NCBI RefSeq assembly: GCF_022558445.1
Contig: NZ_CP054699.1
Span: 3,178,001-3,242,000, forward strand
Direction: 5' to 3'
DNA length: 64,000 bases
From: Candidatus Contubernalis alkalaceticus
GTDB taxonomy: Bacteria > Bacillota > Dethiobacteria > SKNC01
The translations under genes were made by a program, and so were the position numbers. The notes beneath the pieces were generated by a model. It had not been told where the DNA came from, searched no databases, and saw only the letters and a program-made list of their open reading frames with translations. This document shows, one piece after another, positions 8,492-17,498 of this stretch. The first letter of the stretch is position 1. Each line of letters begins with the position of its first letter.

Positions 8492-8508
8492 CCCCGTGAA
8501 ACACAGGG
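8492..8508 (-). terminator. Possible weak terminator downstream of iorB
   Basis: On the minus strand CCCTGTG-TTT-CACGGGG makes a 7-bp stem (one G-U pair), followed by CCTTTCTAATCATTTTT. It sits about 260 bp after the iorB stop and ahead of the activase gene. The T tract is broken, so confidence is low. Confidence 0.35.
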
Positions 8509-8641
8509 ACAATTTTCATTGAAAACTTTCCTATCCTCCAACTGAAGCTTTTTCTTTTATTTTATCTATATGTGAGCATTTTTTTATATCATACCCTAAT
8601 AAAAACATTTTTATCAAATTTTTTTCGAGAGGCCAAACATT

Positions 8642-8761
8642 ACCAAGGTTGTCAAAGTTGTCAACTTGGGGACGGTTCTTCTGACCACCGAATATAAATC
8701 CATTTGTTGGATTCCCGGCGCTTCGAACCGTCCCCTTGACAACTTCCTTGGCAACTTGGGG
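8642..8761. repeat. Imperfect inverted repeat, REP-like
   Basis: The arms share GGGGACGGTTC plus GTTGTCAA-type stretches: 8642-8678 reads toward the centre and 8725-8761 is its near reverse complement. The roughly 45-bp centre is not repeated. The GGGGACGGTTC core recurs in many firmicute genomes, often near Y1-type REP transposase genes (from memory). Here no transposase is present, so this would be a non-autonomous copy. A frame of 95 codons runs through it, but it looks incidental. Confidence 0.55.
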
Positions 8762-8771
8762 AGATTGGAGG

Positions 8772-9350
8772 CTATTTGAAGTCGTAGCCCCTTTGGAAGG
8801 CTTTTTCGTTAGCTTCAAGGATTTTGGCCGGCAGTACAGCCTTTAGGGCTTCCTGCCAGCATCCCCGGTCAAAGTTCATATGGCTGGCCAAAAGGCCCAG
8901 CAGCACCACGTTGGCCGCCTTTTCATTTCCTGACTCCCGGGCCAGCTGAAGGGCATTTAGGGAAAAGGTTTCCGGTACATTTTCCTTCAACCGTTCCAGA
9001 ATCCCTAAAGGATAACTTTTAAGTCCTAGAATCACCGGAACGGGGGAGATTTTTTGAGAATTCACAATCACCTTACCCCCCTGCCTCAGGTAAGGCAGCC
9101 ACCGCCAGGCTTCCAACTGCTCCGTAGCTAAAATAATATCCGCGCTCCCCACCTCAATGAGGGGGGAATGTATTGTATCCCCCATGCGCAGGTGAGTCAC
9201 CACACTGCCCCCCCGCTGGGCCATCCCGTGTATCTCCGACAGCTTCACTGTTAAACCGCTGCACTGGGCCGCATAAGCTATAATCCGGCTGGCCAGGATA
9301 GTCCCCTGACCGCCAACTCCCGCCAGCAGTAGATTAATGGTATTATTCAC
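8772..9350 (-). CDS. iorB: Indolepyruvate:ferredoxin oxidoreductase, beta (gamma-domain) subunit
   Basis: Small subunit of the enzyme that oxidatively decarboxylates arylpyruvates to aryl-acetyl-CoA with reduction of ferredoxin. The roughly 192-aa product begins with LLLAGVGGQGTILASRII, the signature of the pyruvate/ketoisovalerate oxidoreductase gamma domain, followed by SEIHGMAQRGGSVVTHLR. A TTG at 9380 is in frame, but GTG 9350 aligns with the family start. It overlaps the iorA stop within GGTGAATAA and has AGGTGA upstream, which implies translational coupling. This is the third gene of the paaK-iorA-iorB run. Confidence 0.92.
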   Translation of the reverse strand: MNNTINLLLAGVGGQGTILASRIIAYAAQCSGLTVKLSEIHGMAQRGGSVVTHLRMGDTIHSPLIEVGSADIILATEQLEAWRWLPYLRQGGKVIVNSQKISPVPVILGLKSYPLGILERLKENVPETFSLNALQLARESGNEKAANVVLLGLLASHMNFDRGCWQEALKAVLPAKILEANEKAFQRGYDFK

Positions 9351-11100
9351 CGGCTTCACCTGCTTTCTCAATGGCGTCAAAGTCGCAGACCTGGATGCAC
9401 AGTCCGCACCCGGTACACTGTTCCTGCGTCACTCGTACTTCCTCCGATTGAGTGTCGTTCACCATGGCCGGGCATCCTAAATCAACACAGTTGGTGCAGT
9501 AGACACATTCCTCATTCACCTGAGCAGGAGCATCCTTTTCTTTTACCGTCAAAGCACAAGGGCTTCTAAAGATGATTACCGAAGACTCCTGAACACCAAT
9601 TTCCTGAGAAACTACCCTTTCTACTTCCTCCAGGTTCAAGGGATCCGCCAACACCACCCGGTCAATACCTAAAGCCTTAACAATACCCTCCAGATCTGCA
9701 GGCTCTCCCGGTTCCTTCTTCAGAGTTCGCCCGGTCCCCGGATGGTCCTGATGCCCTGTCATGGCCGTAGTACGGTTATCCAGTATAATTAGGGTGGAGG
9801 ACCCCAAGTTGTATACAACATCTAATGTCCCCGTAAGACCCGAATGGAAAAAGGTTGAGTCGCCAATTACAGCCACTACCCTCCCCTTTAGGGTGGGATC
9901 AGCTTTCTCCATCCCCAATGCTGTCCCTATGCTGGCTCCCATACAAATACAGCTGTCCATGGAATCCAAGGGAGGCAGACATCCCAGGGTATAACAGCCA
10001 ATATCCCCAGTTACAATTAAGTCAAGCTTTTTCAATATATAGAATACTCCCCGGTGAGGACATCCGGCACACATCACCGGAGGCCGCATGGGAATTTCCT
10101 CAAGGCTATAATCTTTAAGCGTTAGAGGGGCAGGCTTTTCTTTTCCGCCAATCCTCTCTAAAATCATGGAAGCGTTGATTTCCCCAGTGAGAGGGAAGAT
10201 TTCTTTCCCCACTGCCTCCAGGCCCAAAACCTTCACTTCTTCTTCCAGAAATGGTTCCAGTTCTTCTACTACATAAAGCTTCTTCACTCCGGCAGCAAAT
10301 TCCCGAACCAGTTTTTCCGGAAAAGGATAGGGCATCCCCAATTTCAGGCAGGAGGCATCGGGAAGTGCTTCCTTAACATACTGATAACATATGCCTGAGG
10401 TAATCACCCCAATCTCTCTATCTCCCCATTCAATCCGGTTTAAATTACTTTCCTGGCTGAATTGTTTAAGCTCCACCAGTTTTTCCTCTAACAGCTGATG
10501 CCGCACCCGGGCATAAGCGGGAATCATCACATATTTTTGAGAAGCCTTATGATAGGGTTTCAGCCCTTCTTCTACCCGTTCCCCCAGGGTTACTTCACTC
10601 ATGGAGTGGGCAATCCGGGTGGTGGTCCTAAGCATCACCGGAACATCAAACTGCTCACTTAAATTCAGAGCGGCTCCCACAAAATCTTTAGCCTCCTGAC
10701 TGTCGCTGGGCTCCAGAAGAGGAACCTTGGCAAACCTGGCAAACAACCGGTTGTCCTGTTCATTCTGGGAGCTGTGCATCCCGGGGTCGTCTGCAGAGAT
10801 TAACACCATCCCCCCGTTGACTCCGGTGTAGGCAAAAGTCATCAGCGGGTCCGCCGCCACGTTAACCCCTACGTGCTTCATGGCTACCAGGGTCCGGGCC
10901 CCAGCCAGGGAGGAACCGATCCCCACCTCCAGGGCTACTTTCTCGTTACAGGACCACTGGGCATATATATCTTCATATTTAGTAATATTCTCCAATATTT
11001 CGGTGCTGGGTGTACCCGGATAAGCAGCCGCAACCTTAACCCCGTGCTCATAGGCCCCCCGGGCGATAGCTTCATTTCCTGTCAGTATTGCCTTTTTCAT
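9343..11100 (-). CDS. iorA: Indolepyruvate:ferredoxin oxidoreductase, alpha subunit
   Basis: Large subunit of the arylpyruvate oxidoreductase (585 aa). The N-terminal pyrimidine-binding part has GNEAIARGAYEHGVKVAAAYPGTPSTE. The thiamine diphosphate-binding part includes GDIGCYTLG and GDSTFFHSGLTG. A C-terminal two-cluster ferredoxin domain follows: CVYCTNCVDLGCPAM, then CTGCGLCIQVCDFDAI. The domain order and length are normal. The start is ATG with a GGGGGG-rich site upstream. The phenylacetate-CoA ligase gene ends 17 bp before it, so aromatic amino acid breakdown (Trp, Phe, Tyr) is the likely pathway, in the oxidative or, with excess reduced ferredoxin, the reductive direction. Confidence 0.96.
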   Translation of the reverse strand: MKKAILTGNEAIARGAYEHGVKVAAAYPGTPSTEILENITKYEDIYAQWSCNEKVALEVGIGSSLAGARTLVAMKHVGVNVAADPLMTFAYTGVNGGMVLISADDPGMHSSQNEQDNRLFARFAKVPLLEPSDSQEAKDFVGAALNLSEQFDVPVMLRTTTRIAHSMSEVTLGERVEEGLKPYHKASQKYVMIPAYARVRHQLLEEKLVELKQFSQESNLNRIEWGDREIGVITSGICYQYVKEALPDASCLKLGMPYPFPEKLVREFAAGVKKLYVVEELEPFLEEEVKVLGLEAVGKEIFPLTGEINASMILERIGGKEKPAPLTLKDYSLEEIPMRPPVMCAGCPHRGVFYILKKLDLIVTGDIGCYTLGCLPPLDSMDSCICMGASIGTALGMEKADPTLKGRVVAVIGDSTFFHSGLTGTLDVVYNLGSSTLIILDNRTTAMTGHQDHPGTGRTLKKEPGEPADLEGIVKALGIDRVVLADPLNLEEVERVVSQEIGVQESSVIIFRSPCALTVKEKDAPAQVNEECVYCTNCVDLGCPAMVNDTQSEEVRVTQEQCTGCGLCIQVCDFDAIEKAGEAGE

Positions 11101-11117
11101 TCATTGCCCCCCTTTAA

Positions 11118-12416
11118 CTATATTTGCCTTTTATCTATCACTCTTTTAGCCTTACCTTCGCTCCGTTGGATGGTCTTAGGTTCCACCAGCTTAACCCGCA
11201 CATCAATAGAAAGGACCGTGTTCAATTTTCCCCGAATTTTATTCTCCATGGCCTCCAGGTCTCGGAAACTGCCGGTAAACATTTCTTTTTCCATCTCCAC
11301 CTGCACTTCTATGTTGTCCAAATGGCCCTTACGGTCCACAATAATCTGATAAATAGGGGCCAGCCCCTTAACTTCCATTAAGACACTCTCGATCTGAGAG
11401 GGGAAAACATTAACCCCTCGAATAATCATCATATCATCAGTCCTGCCGGTGACCTTTTTCATCCGGGCGGTGGTGCGGCCGCAGGCACAAACGTCATCCC
11501 ATAATATAGAAATATCCTTGGTGCGGTATCGAATCACCGGGAACCCTTCTTTAGTCAGAGTGGTAAAGACCAGCTCTCCCTCCTGACCAAATCCCAGGCT
11601 TTCCCCAGTTACCGGGTCAATAATTTCCGGTATAAAATGGTCTTCAGAAATATGCAGCCCCTTAAATTCCAGACACTCCCCGGAAACCCCTGGGCCGATA
11701 ATTTCACTCAATCCATAGTTATCCGTGGCAGTAATCCCCCACTTGGCCTGGATTTGTTCCCGCATGCTTTCAGACCAGGGTTCAGCCCCAAAAAGCCCAA
11801 TCCTCATCTTCAGCCTGTCCAAATCAATGCCCGACTCCTGGATTACCTCCGCCATGTACAGTGCGTAAGAAGGGGTGGAGACCAGCACCGTAGTCCCGAA
11901 ATCCTCCATGAGCATAATTTGACGCCGGGTATTACCCACCGAAGCAGGGATAATGGTGGTCCCCACCTTCTCCAGCCCATAATGCAGGCCGAACCCTCCG
12001 GTAAACAAACCGTATCCAAAGCAAATCTGAACCACATCCTCCTCCGTAACCCCCGCCTGGGATACAATCCGAGCAATAAGTTCCGCCCAGGTGTTTAAGT
12101 CTTTTTGGGTATATCCCACCACAATAGGTTTACCGGTGGTGCCCGAAGAGGCATGCAGCCGGACAATCTTATTCATAGGCTCTGCAAAAAGCCCAAAGGG
12201 ATAATTATCCCTCAGGGCATCCTTAGTGGTAAAAGGAAGCTTGGATATATCCTCCACTCCCTTTATATCTGTTGGTTCAATTCCCTCCTGCTCAAAAAGC
12301 TGTCGGTAAAAAGGAACTTGATCATATACCCTCTGGACTACCTTAACCAGTCTTTCACTCTGCAGGCCCCGCAGCTGTTCCCGGTCCATACACTCGTATT
12401 TCTTATCCCAAATCAA
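11118..12416 (-). CDS. paaK: Phenylacetate-CoA ligase (aryl-acid:CoA ligase)
   Basis: Adenylate-forming enzyme that activates phenylacetate or a related aryl acid to its CoA thioester with ATP. The 432-aa product has the phosphate-binding loop [17 protein letters not shown], the adenine site [11 protein letters not shown], and the hinge YRTKDIS...[20 protein letters not shown]. Length and motifs are those of PaaK. The start is TTG 12416 with GGAG about 10 nt upstream. It lies between the ACT-domain gene and iorA on one strand. Acting with Ior it would interconvert aryl acids, aryl-CoA and arylpyruvate; run in the ADP/AMP direction it could also conserve energy, which is inference. Confidence 0.94.
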   Translation of the reverse strand: MIWDKKYECMDREQLRGLQSERLVKVVQRVYDQVPFYRQLFEQEGIEPTDIKGVEDISKLPFTTKDALRDNYPFGLFAEPMNKIVRLHASSGTTGKPIVVGYTQKDLNTWAELIARIVSQAGVTEEDVVQICFGYGLFTGGFGLHYGLEKVGTTIIPASVGNTRRQIMLMEDFGTTVLVSTPSYALYMAEVIQESGIDLDRLKMRIGLFGAEPWSESMREQIQAKWGITATDNYGLSEIIGPGVSGECLEFKGLHISEDHFIPEIIDPVTGESLGFGQEGELVFTTLTKEGFPVIRYRTKDISILWDDVCACGRTTARMKKVTGRTDDMMIIRGVNVFPSQIESVLMEVKGLAPIYQIIVDRKGHLDNIEVQVEMEKEMFTGSFRDLEAMENKIRGKLNTVLSIDVRVKLVEPKTIQRSEGKAKRVIDKRQI

Positions 12417-12493
12417 ATTTCAAACACTCCTTTCCCCTCTGCCGATAAAAACTTTGACTAAAGCGCCTATCAACACAAAAACGTAATCTCTTC

Positions 12494-12928
12494 TTATAAC
12501 TGATACACTTTTTCTTCATCTACCACTTGGATACCATTACTTTTCAGAACCTCCACGGCCTTATCACAATCCTCTACCCGGAAAACCACCAGGGCATTCT
12601 TGGTGCTGGTATTCCCCACAAAGGCATACAAATACTCAATGTTAACACTCTGCTTTTCCAGAACCTCCAGAACCTGCCCCAAACCCCCGGGCTTATCCGG
12701 AATGCATACGGCAATAACATCAGTTTCCGTTACCACAAAACCTTCCGACCTTAAAATGTTATACGCTTCCTTGGGTTGGCTTACGATGATTCGTAATATG
12801 CCAAAATCTGTAGTATCCGCTATAGACAAAGCCCTGATATTAATGTTATTTTCTCCTAAAACCTTGGTCACCCGGGCCAGACGGCCCGATTTATTTTCTA
12901 AAAAAACTGACAGCTGATTAACCTTCAT
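12494..12928 (-). CDS. Tandem ACT-domain protein
   Basis: 144 aa with two ACT domains: NQLSVFLENKSGRLARVTKV (about 3-70) and VCIPDKPGGLGQVLEVLE (about 73-140). ACT pairs bind amino acids and regulate linked enzymes. This type is often found beside paaK and ior in anaerobes, so it probably senses an aromatic amino acid and tunes the pathway. Of two close ATGs, 12928 is chosen because AGGAGG lies 6 nt before it; the upstream ATG touches the site. No DNA-binding domain. Confidence 0.85.
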   Translation of the reverse strand: MKVNQLSVFLENKSGRLARVTKVLGENNINIRALSIADTTDFGILRIIVSQPKEAYNILRSEGFVVTETDVIAVCIPDKPGGLGQVLEVLEKQSVNIEYLYAFVGNTSTKNALVVFRVEDCDKAVEVLKSNGIQVVDEEKVYQL

Positions 12929-12940
12929 AAACATCCTCCT

Positions 12941-12971
12941 AAAAAATTATTTAAAGGGCTTTTTCCCCTTT
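12941..12971 (-). terminator. Probable terminator after the GGDEF/HD-GYP gene
   Basis: On the minus strand AAAGGGG-AAAAAG-CCCTTT is followed by AAATAATTTTTT. It lies about 105 bp beyond the stop of the c-di-GMP gene and just ahead of the ACT gene ribosome binding site, separating the two transcription units. Confidence 0.5.
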
Positions 12972-13075
12972 AATTCTTTCGACATCAGGCACCTCTTTCC
13001 TGCAAAAACAGTTCTTATTTTTAATACCTCGTCAACCTGCTAAAGCAATTTATCCTTTATCCTTCCCCTAATAGC

Positions 13076-15229
13076 TTACACTTCTAATATGGAAAGAAAA
13101 ACCTGCATCAGCTCCGGGTCAAATTGAGTGCCGGCACACCGCTTTAGTTCAGCTATCACTTCACTTTTGCATAACGGCTGCTTATAAGGCCTGCCATTGG
13201 TCATTACCTCATAAGCATCGACTATATTTACAATCCGGGCCAATATGGGTATATCTTTACCTTTTAACCCTTTGGGGTACCCCAAACCATTCCAGTGCTC
13301 ATGGTGGCAAAGAATATCTTCTGCTACATGGGCAAATTCTTCCATAGACCGTGCTATCCGGTAGCCTGATTCCGGGTGTTTTTTAAGACATGCCCAATCA
13401 TTCTCTGTCAACTTATCCATTTTGGTTAATATTTCCTCCGGAATTGTAATTTTACCTATGTCGTGAAGGTAAACCAGAAGGGTTAACCGGTCTAATTCTG
13501 TTTCCGGGAGATTTATTTTTTCTCCTATCTTCATGGCTATCTGCTGCATACGCCGTCCATGCTCCTCTGTTTCGTAACTTTTTTCCTCCAATGTTTTTAA
13601 AAGGGCATTTAAGACCGCACTCTTAGTACTGCGGCTTTCTGCTAATTTATGCTTATACATATTATTTTCGGCCTCTTTTAAGGTTTCTGTAAGACCTTTA
13701 TCCATACTATTCTTGCCGGCAGTTCCTAAGGCCATTGAAAGAGGTGCTTTTTTTACGTACAATTTTTCGCATTCCTGAACAATCCTTTTACATATAGCTG
13801 CTGCTTCAATGATTGTTGTTTGAGGCAGAAGGACCACAAATTCATCACCGCTCCAGCGGGCGATGATATCTTTCTCTCGGCAGTATTTTCTTAAAATATT
13901 GGCCGCCCTTACCAACATCTCGTCTCCGGTGCTGTGTCCATATGTATCGTTAATCAGTTTAAGGCCGTTTAAATCGCACATTATCATGCTTATGGGCAGC
14001 TGCCTTTTTGTATCCAGCCTCTGCATTTCCTGTTCCAGAAAAACTCGGTTGTAAAGGCCGGTAAGGCTATCATGAAAAATCAAATGACGAATTTTTTCTT
14101 CCGCCAGATATCTTGAAATGACATTTGATATCAGTTCCGCCACAACTCGTAAAAGCGTTACATGTTCTTCAGTCCATATCTTATTTGACTTAACCGCATC
14201 AAATCCCATAAACCCCATAACCTTATTATTGGATACAATGGGAACAACTAAAACCGATTTTATATCCTGTTCCTGCAGAATTCTTTTTTCCACAGCTGCC
14301 TGCTTTGACATTTCATCAACACAGGGAATGATAATATTTTGAAAGTGGGTAAGCTTCTCCATCCACCAGGGGAACATATCGGAGGGAATGTTCTGCAGCA
14401 CATCTATCTGAGGTTCAATTTCCTCCGAACACCACTCATGGGTATTGTTCATTCTCTGCCCCTCAGTAAACTGAAACACATAACTGCGGTCAACTTGAAA
14501 AAACTCTCCCATTATCTTCAATACATTATTGATTCCACGGCACAATTGTTCTGTAGGCAGGCTCACAAAATAAGAAGAGATATTGGAAACCATTTTTTCA
14601 AATTGAAACTGAGCCCTCAGATCTTCCCCGGCATTAGATTGTTCAGTTACATTAGAACAGTCCATAACTACGCCACTAACCATACCTTCACTATCACTAA
14701 TGTCAACAGCGCTGTGAGCAATCCGACGTTGTGTGACATCCTCAGCAGATAAGCCAGATTTCTCTTTTTGCTTGCGCTCAGTTATATCTACTTGTATGCC
14801 AAAGAGGCTAATAAATCGTCCCTGACCATCATACATACAGGTACAGTCACTCTCAACCCACATTTCAGTGCCATCCATACGCCTCTCCATGGTTTCCAGC
14901 CGCCGGCTCCCTACATCCAACAAACCCCGCAGAATATTACGGCCTTCTTCTGGGTCATGTTTAAATAGATCGTAAAAGTTGAGACCAACTATTTCAGCTT
15001 CCGATGCCCTGTATTGATCTAACAGTGCTTGATTGACCTTAGTCATGCGTAGATGCATAATGATATAATCCAACGCTTTTTCCTTATCAATTGATTCATT
15101 CCACACAACAGGCTCATCTAACATCATAAAAAATGATCCATGTAAAGACTGAGAAAAAAACATATCCAACCATGAAACCTCCTGCATGTTTTCCCCCAGT
15201 AAACGATACCTGTCATTTTCTTGACACAT
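13076..15229 (-). CDS. PAS-GAF-GGDEF-HD-GYP dual c-di-GMP turnover protein
   Basis: About 717 residues and no membrane span. Order: a PAS domain (about 40-155, ending in VDITERK), a short linker, a GAF domain (about 205-365), a GGDEF domain with RWSGDEFVVLLP (SGDEF, a tolerated active variant), and an HD-GYP domain with YLHDIGK, CHHEHWNGLGYPKG and IVDAYEVMT. It could therefore both make and break cyclic di-GMP in response to cytoplasmic signals. An upstream extension of the frame is excluded because ATG 15229 has AGGGGG upstream and begins MCQENDRYRL. It appears to be a single-gene unit. Confidence 0.9.
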   Translation of the reverse strand: MCQENDRYRLLGENMQEVSWLDMFFSQSLHGSFFMMLDEPVVWNESIDKEKALDYIIMHLRMTKVNQALLDQYRASEAEIVGLNFYDLFKHDPEEGRNILRGLLDVGSRRLETMERRMDGTEMWVESDCTCMYDGQGRFISLFGIQVDITERKQKEKSGLSAEDVTQRRIAHSAVDISDSEGMVSGVVMDCSNVTEQSNAGEDLRAQFQFEKMVSNISSYFVSLPTEQLCRGINNVLKIMGEFFQVDRSYVFQFTEGQRMNNTHEWCSEEIEPQIDVLQNIPSDMFPWWMEKLTHFQNIIIPCVDEMSKQAAVEKRILQEQDIKSVLVVPIVSNNKVMGFMGFDAVKSNKIWTEEHVTLLRVVAELISNVISRYLAEEKIRHLIFHDSLTGLYNRVFLEQEMQRLDTKRQLPISMIMCDLNGLKLINDTYGHSTGDEMLVRAANILRKYCREKDIIARWSGDEFVVLLPQTTIIEAAAICKRIVQECEKLYVKKAPLSMALGTAGKNSMDKGLTETLKEAENNMYKHKLAESRSTKSAVLNALLKTLEEKSYETEEHGRRMQQIAMKIGEKINLPETELDRLTLLVYLHDIGKITIPEEILTKMDKLTENDWACLKKHPESGYRIARSMEEFAHVAEDILCHHEHWNGLGYPKGLKGKDIPILARIVNIVDAYEVMTNGRPYKQPLCKSEVIAELKRCAGTQFDPELMQVFLSILEV

Positions 15230-15374
15230 TAAGATACCCCCTGTACAAAAGCAGTTCTTAGAAAATATAAAATAAAAAAAACAACAAATTTTTCTACAAA
15301 TTTTCTTACATTTCAATATATTTCTATGCCTGCCGGCAAATTTCCTCTATTATTACCTGAGACGACCCCCTGGT

Positions 15375-15412
15375 TTTTAAATTAAAAAACAGCCCCTTTT
15401 AAAAAAGGGGCT
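15375..15412 (-). terminator. Terminator after the debranching enzyme gene
   Basis: AGCCCCTTTT-AAAAAAGGGGCT hairpin at 15391-15412. On the minus strand it is followed by GTTTTTTAATTT. It lies about 80 bp past the stop of the debranching enzyme and ends the rightward-starting alpha-glucan operon. Confidence 0.8.
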
Positions 15413-15491
15413 AATTAATACCTGCTCTAAACGCAATTATGAAAACGTGAAAATTTTAAACTTTTCCCCCATACACCCTAACAATTAATCC

Positions 15492-17498
15492 TTATTTTTG
15501 ATCTCCGAAACGGGTTTTAGGTTTTTGATCCAATACATCTTCCACGTAACAGCGCAGCACCTCAGCCACTCCCCAGGCCTGGGATATACAACCCCTGGGT
15601 TCATGGGGGAAATCCCCATCAAAGATTTCACTGACAGTACCTATTCCATGTTCAAAGAGATACCTGCGAAAGGGTGCCAAAATTTCCCGGGCCATACCCC
15701 GACTGCGCTGAGAATTCTCATGAACCTTTAGATAGGCAGTGATGAAAGGCCCCATGAGCCAGCTCCACACCGTTCCCTGGTGATAGGCCGCATCTCTCTG
15801 CCAGCGATCTCCCTCATATACCCCTTTATAGTCTGGATGAGAGGGAGACAGGCTGCGCAGTCCGTAGGGAGTAAACAGCTCTTGAAACACCTTTACCACT
15901 ACTTTCTTCTCCTCCTCCCGGCTCAAAAGAGAGTAGGGCAGGCTGACTGCCAGAATCTGATTGGGCCTCAGGCTGTCATCCCGGCCGGAGGAGGAAACGA
16001 CATCGTAAAGATAATCTTTATCAAAATTCCAAAATTCTTTCCTGAAATTACTATAAACCAGATCCGCAAAACCTTTGAACCTCTCCTCTTTAGGGTCCCC
16101 AAATTCCTGAGCCAAGTTCTCCATAATCCGTAAAGCATTGTACCACAGGGCATTGATTTCCACAGCTTTACCGTGTCTGGGAGTCACCACCCAATTGTCC
16201 ACCTTGGCATCCATCCAGGTAAGCTGCACATCCGGTGAACCGGCAAAAATAAGGCCATCGGGATGCATCCGGATATTGTACTTAGTCCCGTGCTGATAAT
16301 AATCAATAATTTCGTTTAGCACCGGATAAAGCTCCTCCCGGACAAAACCAATATCCCCGGTATATTCCAGGTACTTGGCCACAGCATAGAAGTACCAAAG
16401 GGAGGCATCCACAGTATTATAAAGGGGAACATCTCCTCCCCGGTCCGGGAAAGTATTGGGAATCAAACCCTCCTGACAGTTGGCAGCAAAGGTTTTCAGG
16501 ATTTCTTTAGCCTCCTCAAACCGTTTGGTCACCAGAGTCAATCCCGGTAGAGATATCATCGTATCCCGGCCCCAATCAATGAACCAGTGGTAACCGGCTA
16601 TAATGGTTTTTCTCCCGGTGGATTTTCTATCTACTATAAAGGAATCTGCTGCCAGAATCAGCTGATTTGCAAAATAATCCTGATATCCGGCATGGCTTAA
16701 CACCCCGTTGAGACGTTCCACCTGCAGATGGTATTCCTGGGCAGGGTCATGGATCCTCTTCTCCAGGGTGGCCACCACCGCAAACTCCATAGGCTTGTCC
16801 CCACTAATTTCCCAAACCCCCGGCATATAATGATATTCTATAGAAGATTCTCCCCTTCTGATTTCCTGAATATATTCCATCTTCTCATACCAGGTATCCT
16901 CATAAGCAGTAAATTCTCCGGCGGAACACCTGAGATACAAAGGGTCCATTTCCGTATAGCTTAAAAGGGATACGGTACTGCCCTCCACCTCCTGAATAAA
17001 ACCTCCGTCGGGAGCATGGGTGACCCAGTGATAATCCCGATAGTTCATCAAAGGAAACAAGCGGAATTTAAAGGTCCTGTCGGGAGATTCTACCCGATAG
17101 CGAATAATGGTTGTGTTTTCACCATAAACCATGAAAATTCTTTTTTCTATTAAGATATCCTCCAGTTGGTACACAAAGGTGGGCAGAGGGTCATAACGAA
17201 ACTCATGAAGATACTGATACCCTTTCTGTATAAAGCCTCCCGCCGTGGCGTTGGCAGCCAGGGGATAGACTTTTCCATCAATTTCAATATCCTCATCAAT
17301 TTTAGTTAAAAGCATAGTCCGCTCTCCGGGGGGACGCAGTGAGGCCACCAGCAGCCCATGATAACGGCGGGTATTTCCCCCGGCAATGGTAGAGGAGGCA
17401 TATCCCCCCAAACCGTTGGTTATAATCCACTCCTTTTCAGCAGACTTGTCCCAGGTAGGAACATCCATCTTGCCATATCTGATCATCCCTGCTTTCAT
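15492..17498 (-). CDS. Amylo-alpha-1,6-glucosidase / glycogen debranching enzyme (GH133-like)
   Basis: 668-aa protein that releases branch-point glucose from glycogen-like polymers. The N-terminal domain starts with EWIITNGLGGYASSTIAGGNTRRYHGLLVAS, typical of this family. The C-terminal (alpha/alpha)6 barrel carries WFIDWGRDTMISLPGLTL and the ending RDAAYHQGTVWSWLMGPF. Both are family signatures. Its ATG overlaps the ROK kinase stop by 4 nt (ATGA), so translation is coupled and released glucose can be phosphorylated at once. It is the last gene of the run. Confidence 0.93.
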   Translation of the reverse strand: MKAGMIRYGKMDVPTWDKSAEKEWIITNGLGGYASSTIAGGNTRRYHGLLVASLRPPGERTMLLTKIDEDIEIDGKVYPLAANATAGGFIQKGYQYLHEFRYDPLPTFVYQLEDILIEKRIFMVYGENTTIIRYRVESPDRTFKFRLFPLMNYRDYHWVTHAPDGGFIQEVEGSTVSLLSYTEMDPLYLRCSAGEFTAYEDTWYEKMEYIQEIRRGESSIEYHYMPGVWEISGDKPMEFAVVATLEKRIHDPAQEYHLQVERLNGVLSHAGYQDYFANQLILAADSFIVDRKSTGRKTIIAGYHWFIDWGRDTMISLPGLTLVTKRFEEAKEILKTFAANCQEGLIPNTFPDRGGDVPLYNTVDASLWYFYAVAKYLEYTGDIGFVREELYPVLNEIIDYYQHGTKYNIRMHPDGLIFAGSPDVQLTWMDAKVDNWVVTPRHGKAVEINALWYNALRIMENLAQEFGDPKEERFKGFADLVYSNFRKEFWNFDKDYLYDVVSSSGRDDSLRPNQILAVSLPYSLLSREEEKKVVVKVFQELFTPYGLRSLSPSHPDYKGVYEGDRWQRDAAYHQGTVWSWLMGPFITAYLKVHENSQRSRGMAREILAPFRRYLFEHGIGTVSEIFDGDFPHEPRGCISQAWGVAEVLRCYVEDVLDQKPKTRFGDQK

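Noticed and set aside
8531-8818. 95-codon minus-strand frame over the REP-like repeat and the end of iorB
   Set aside because: It runs through the inverted repeat and overlaps the end of iorB out of frame; no family resemblance and composition like a translated repeat.
13076-15316. Longer N terminus of the GGDEF/HD-GYP protein (start at 15316), which would add a hydrophobic, Cys-rich stretch
   Set aside because: The added stretch has no ribosome binding site and a low-complexity look; ATG 15229 has AGGGGG upstream.
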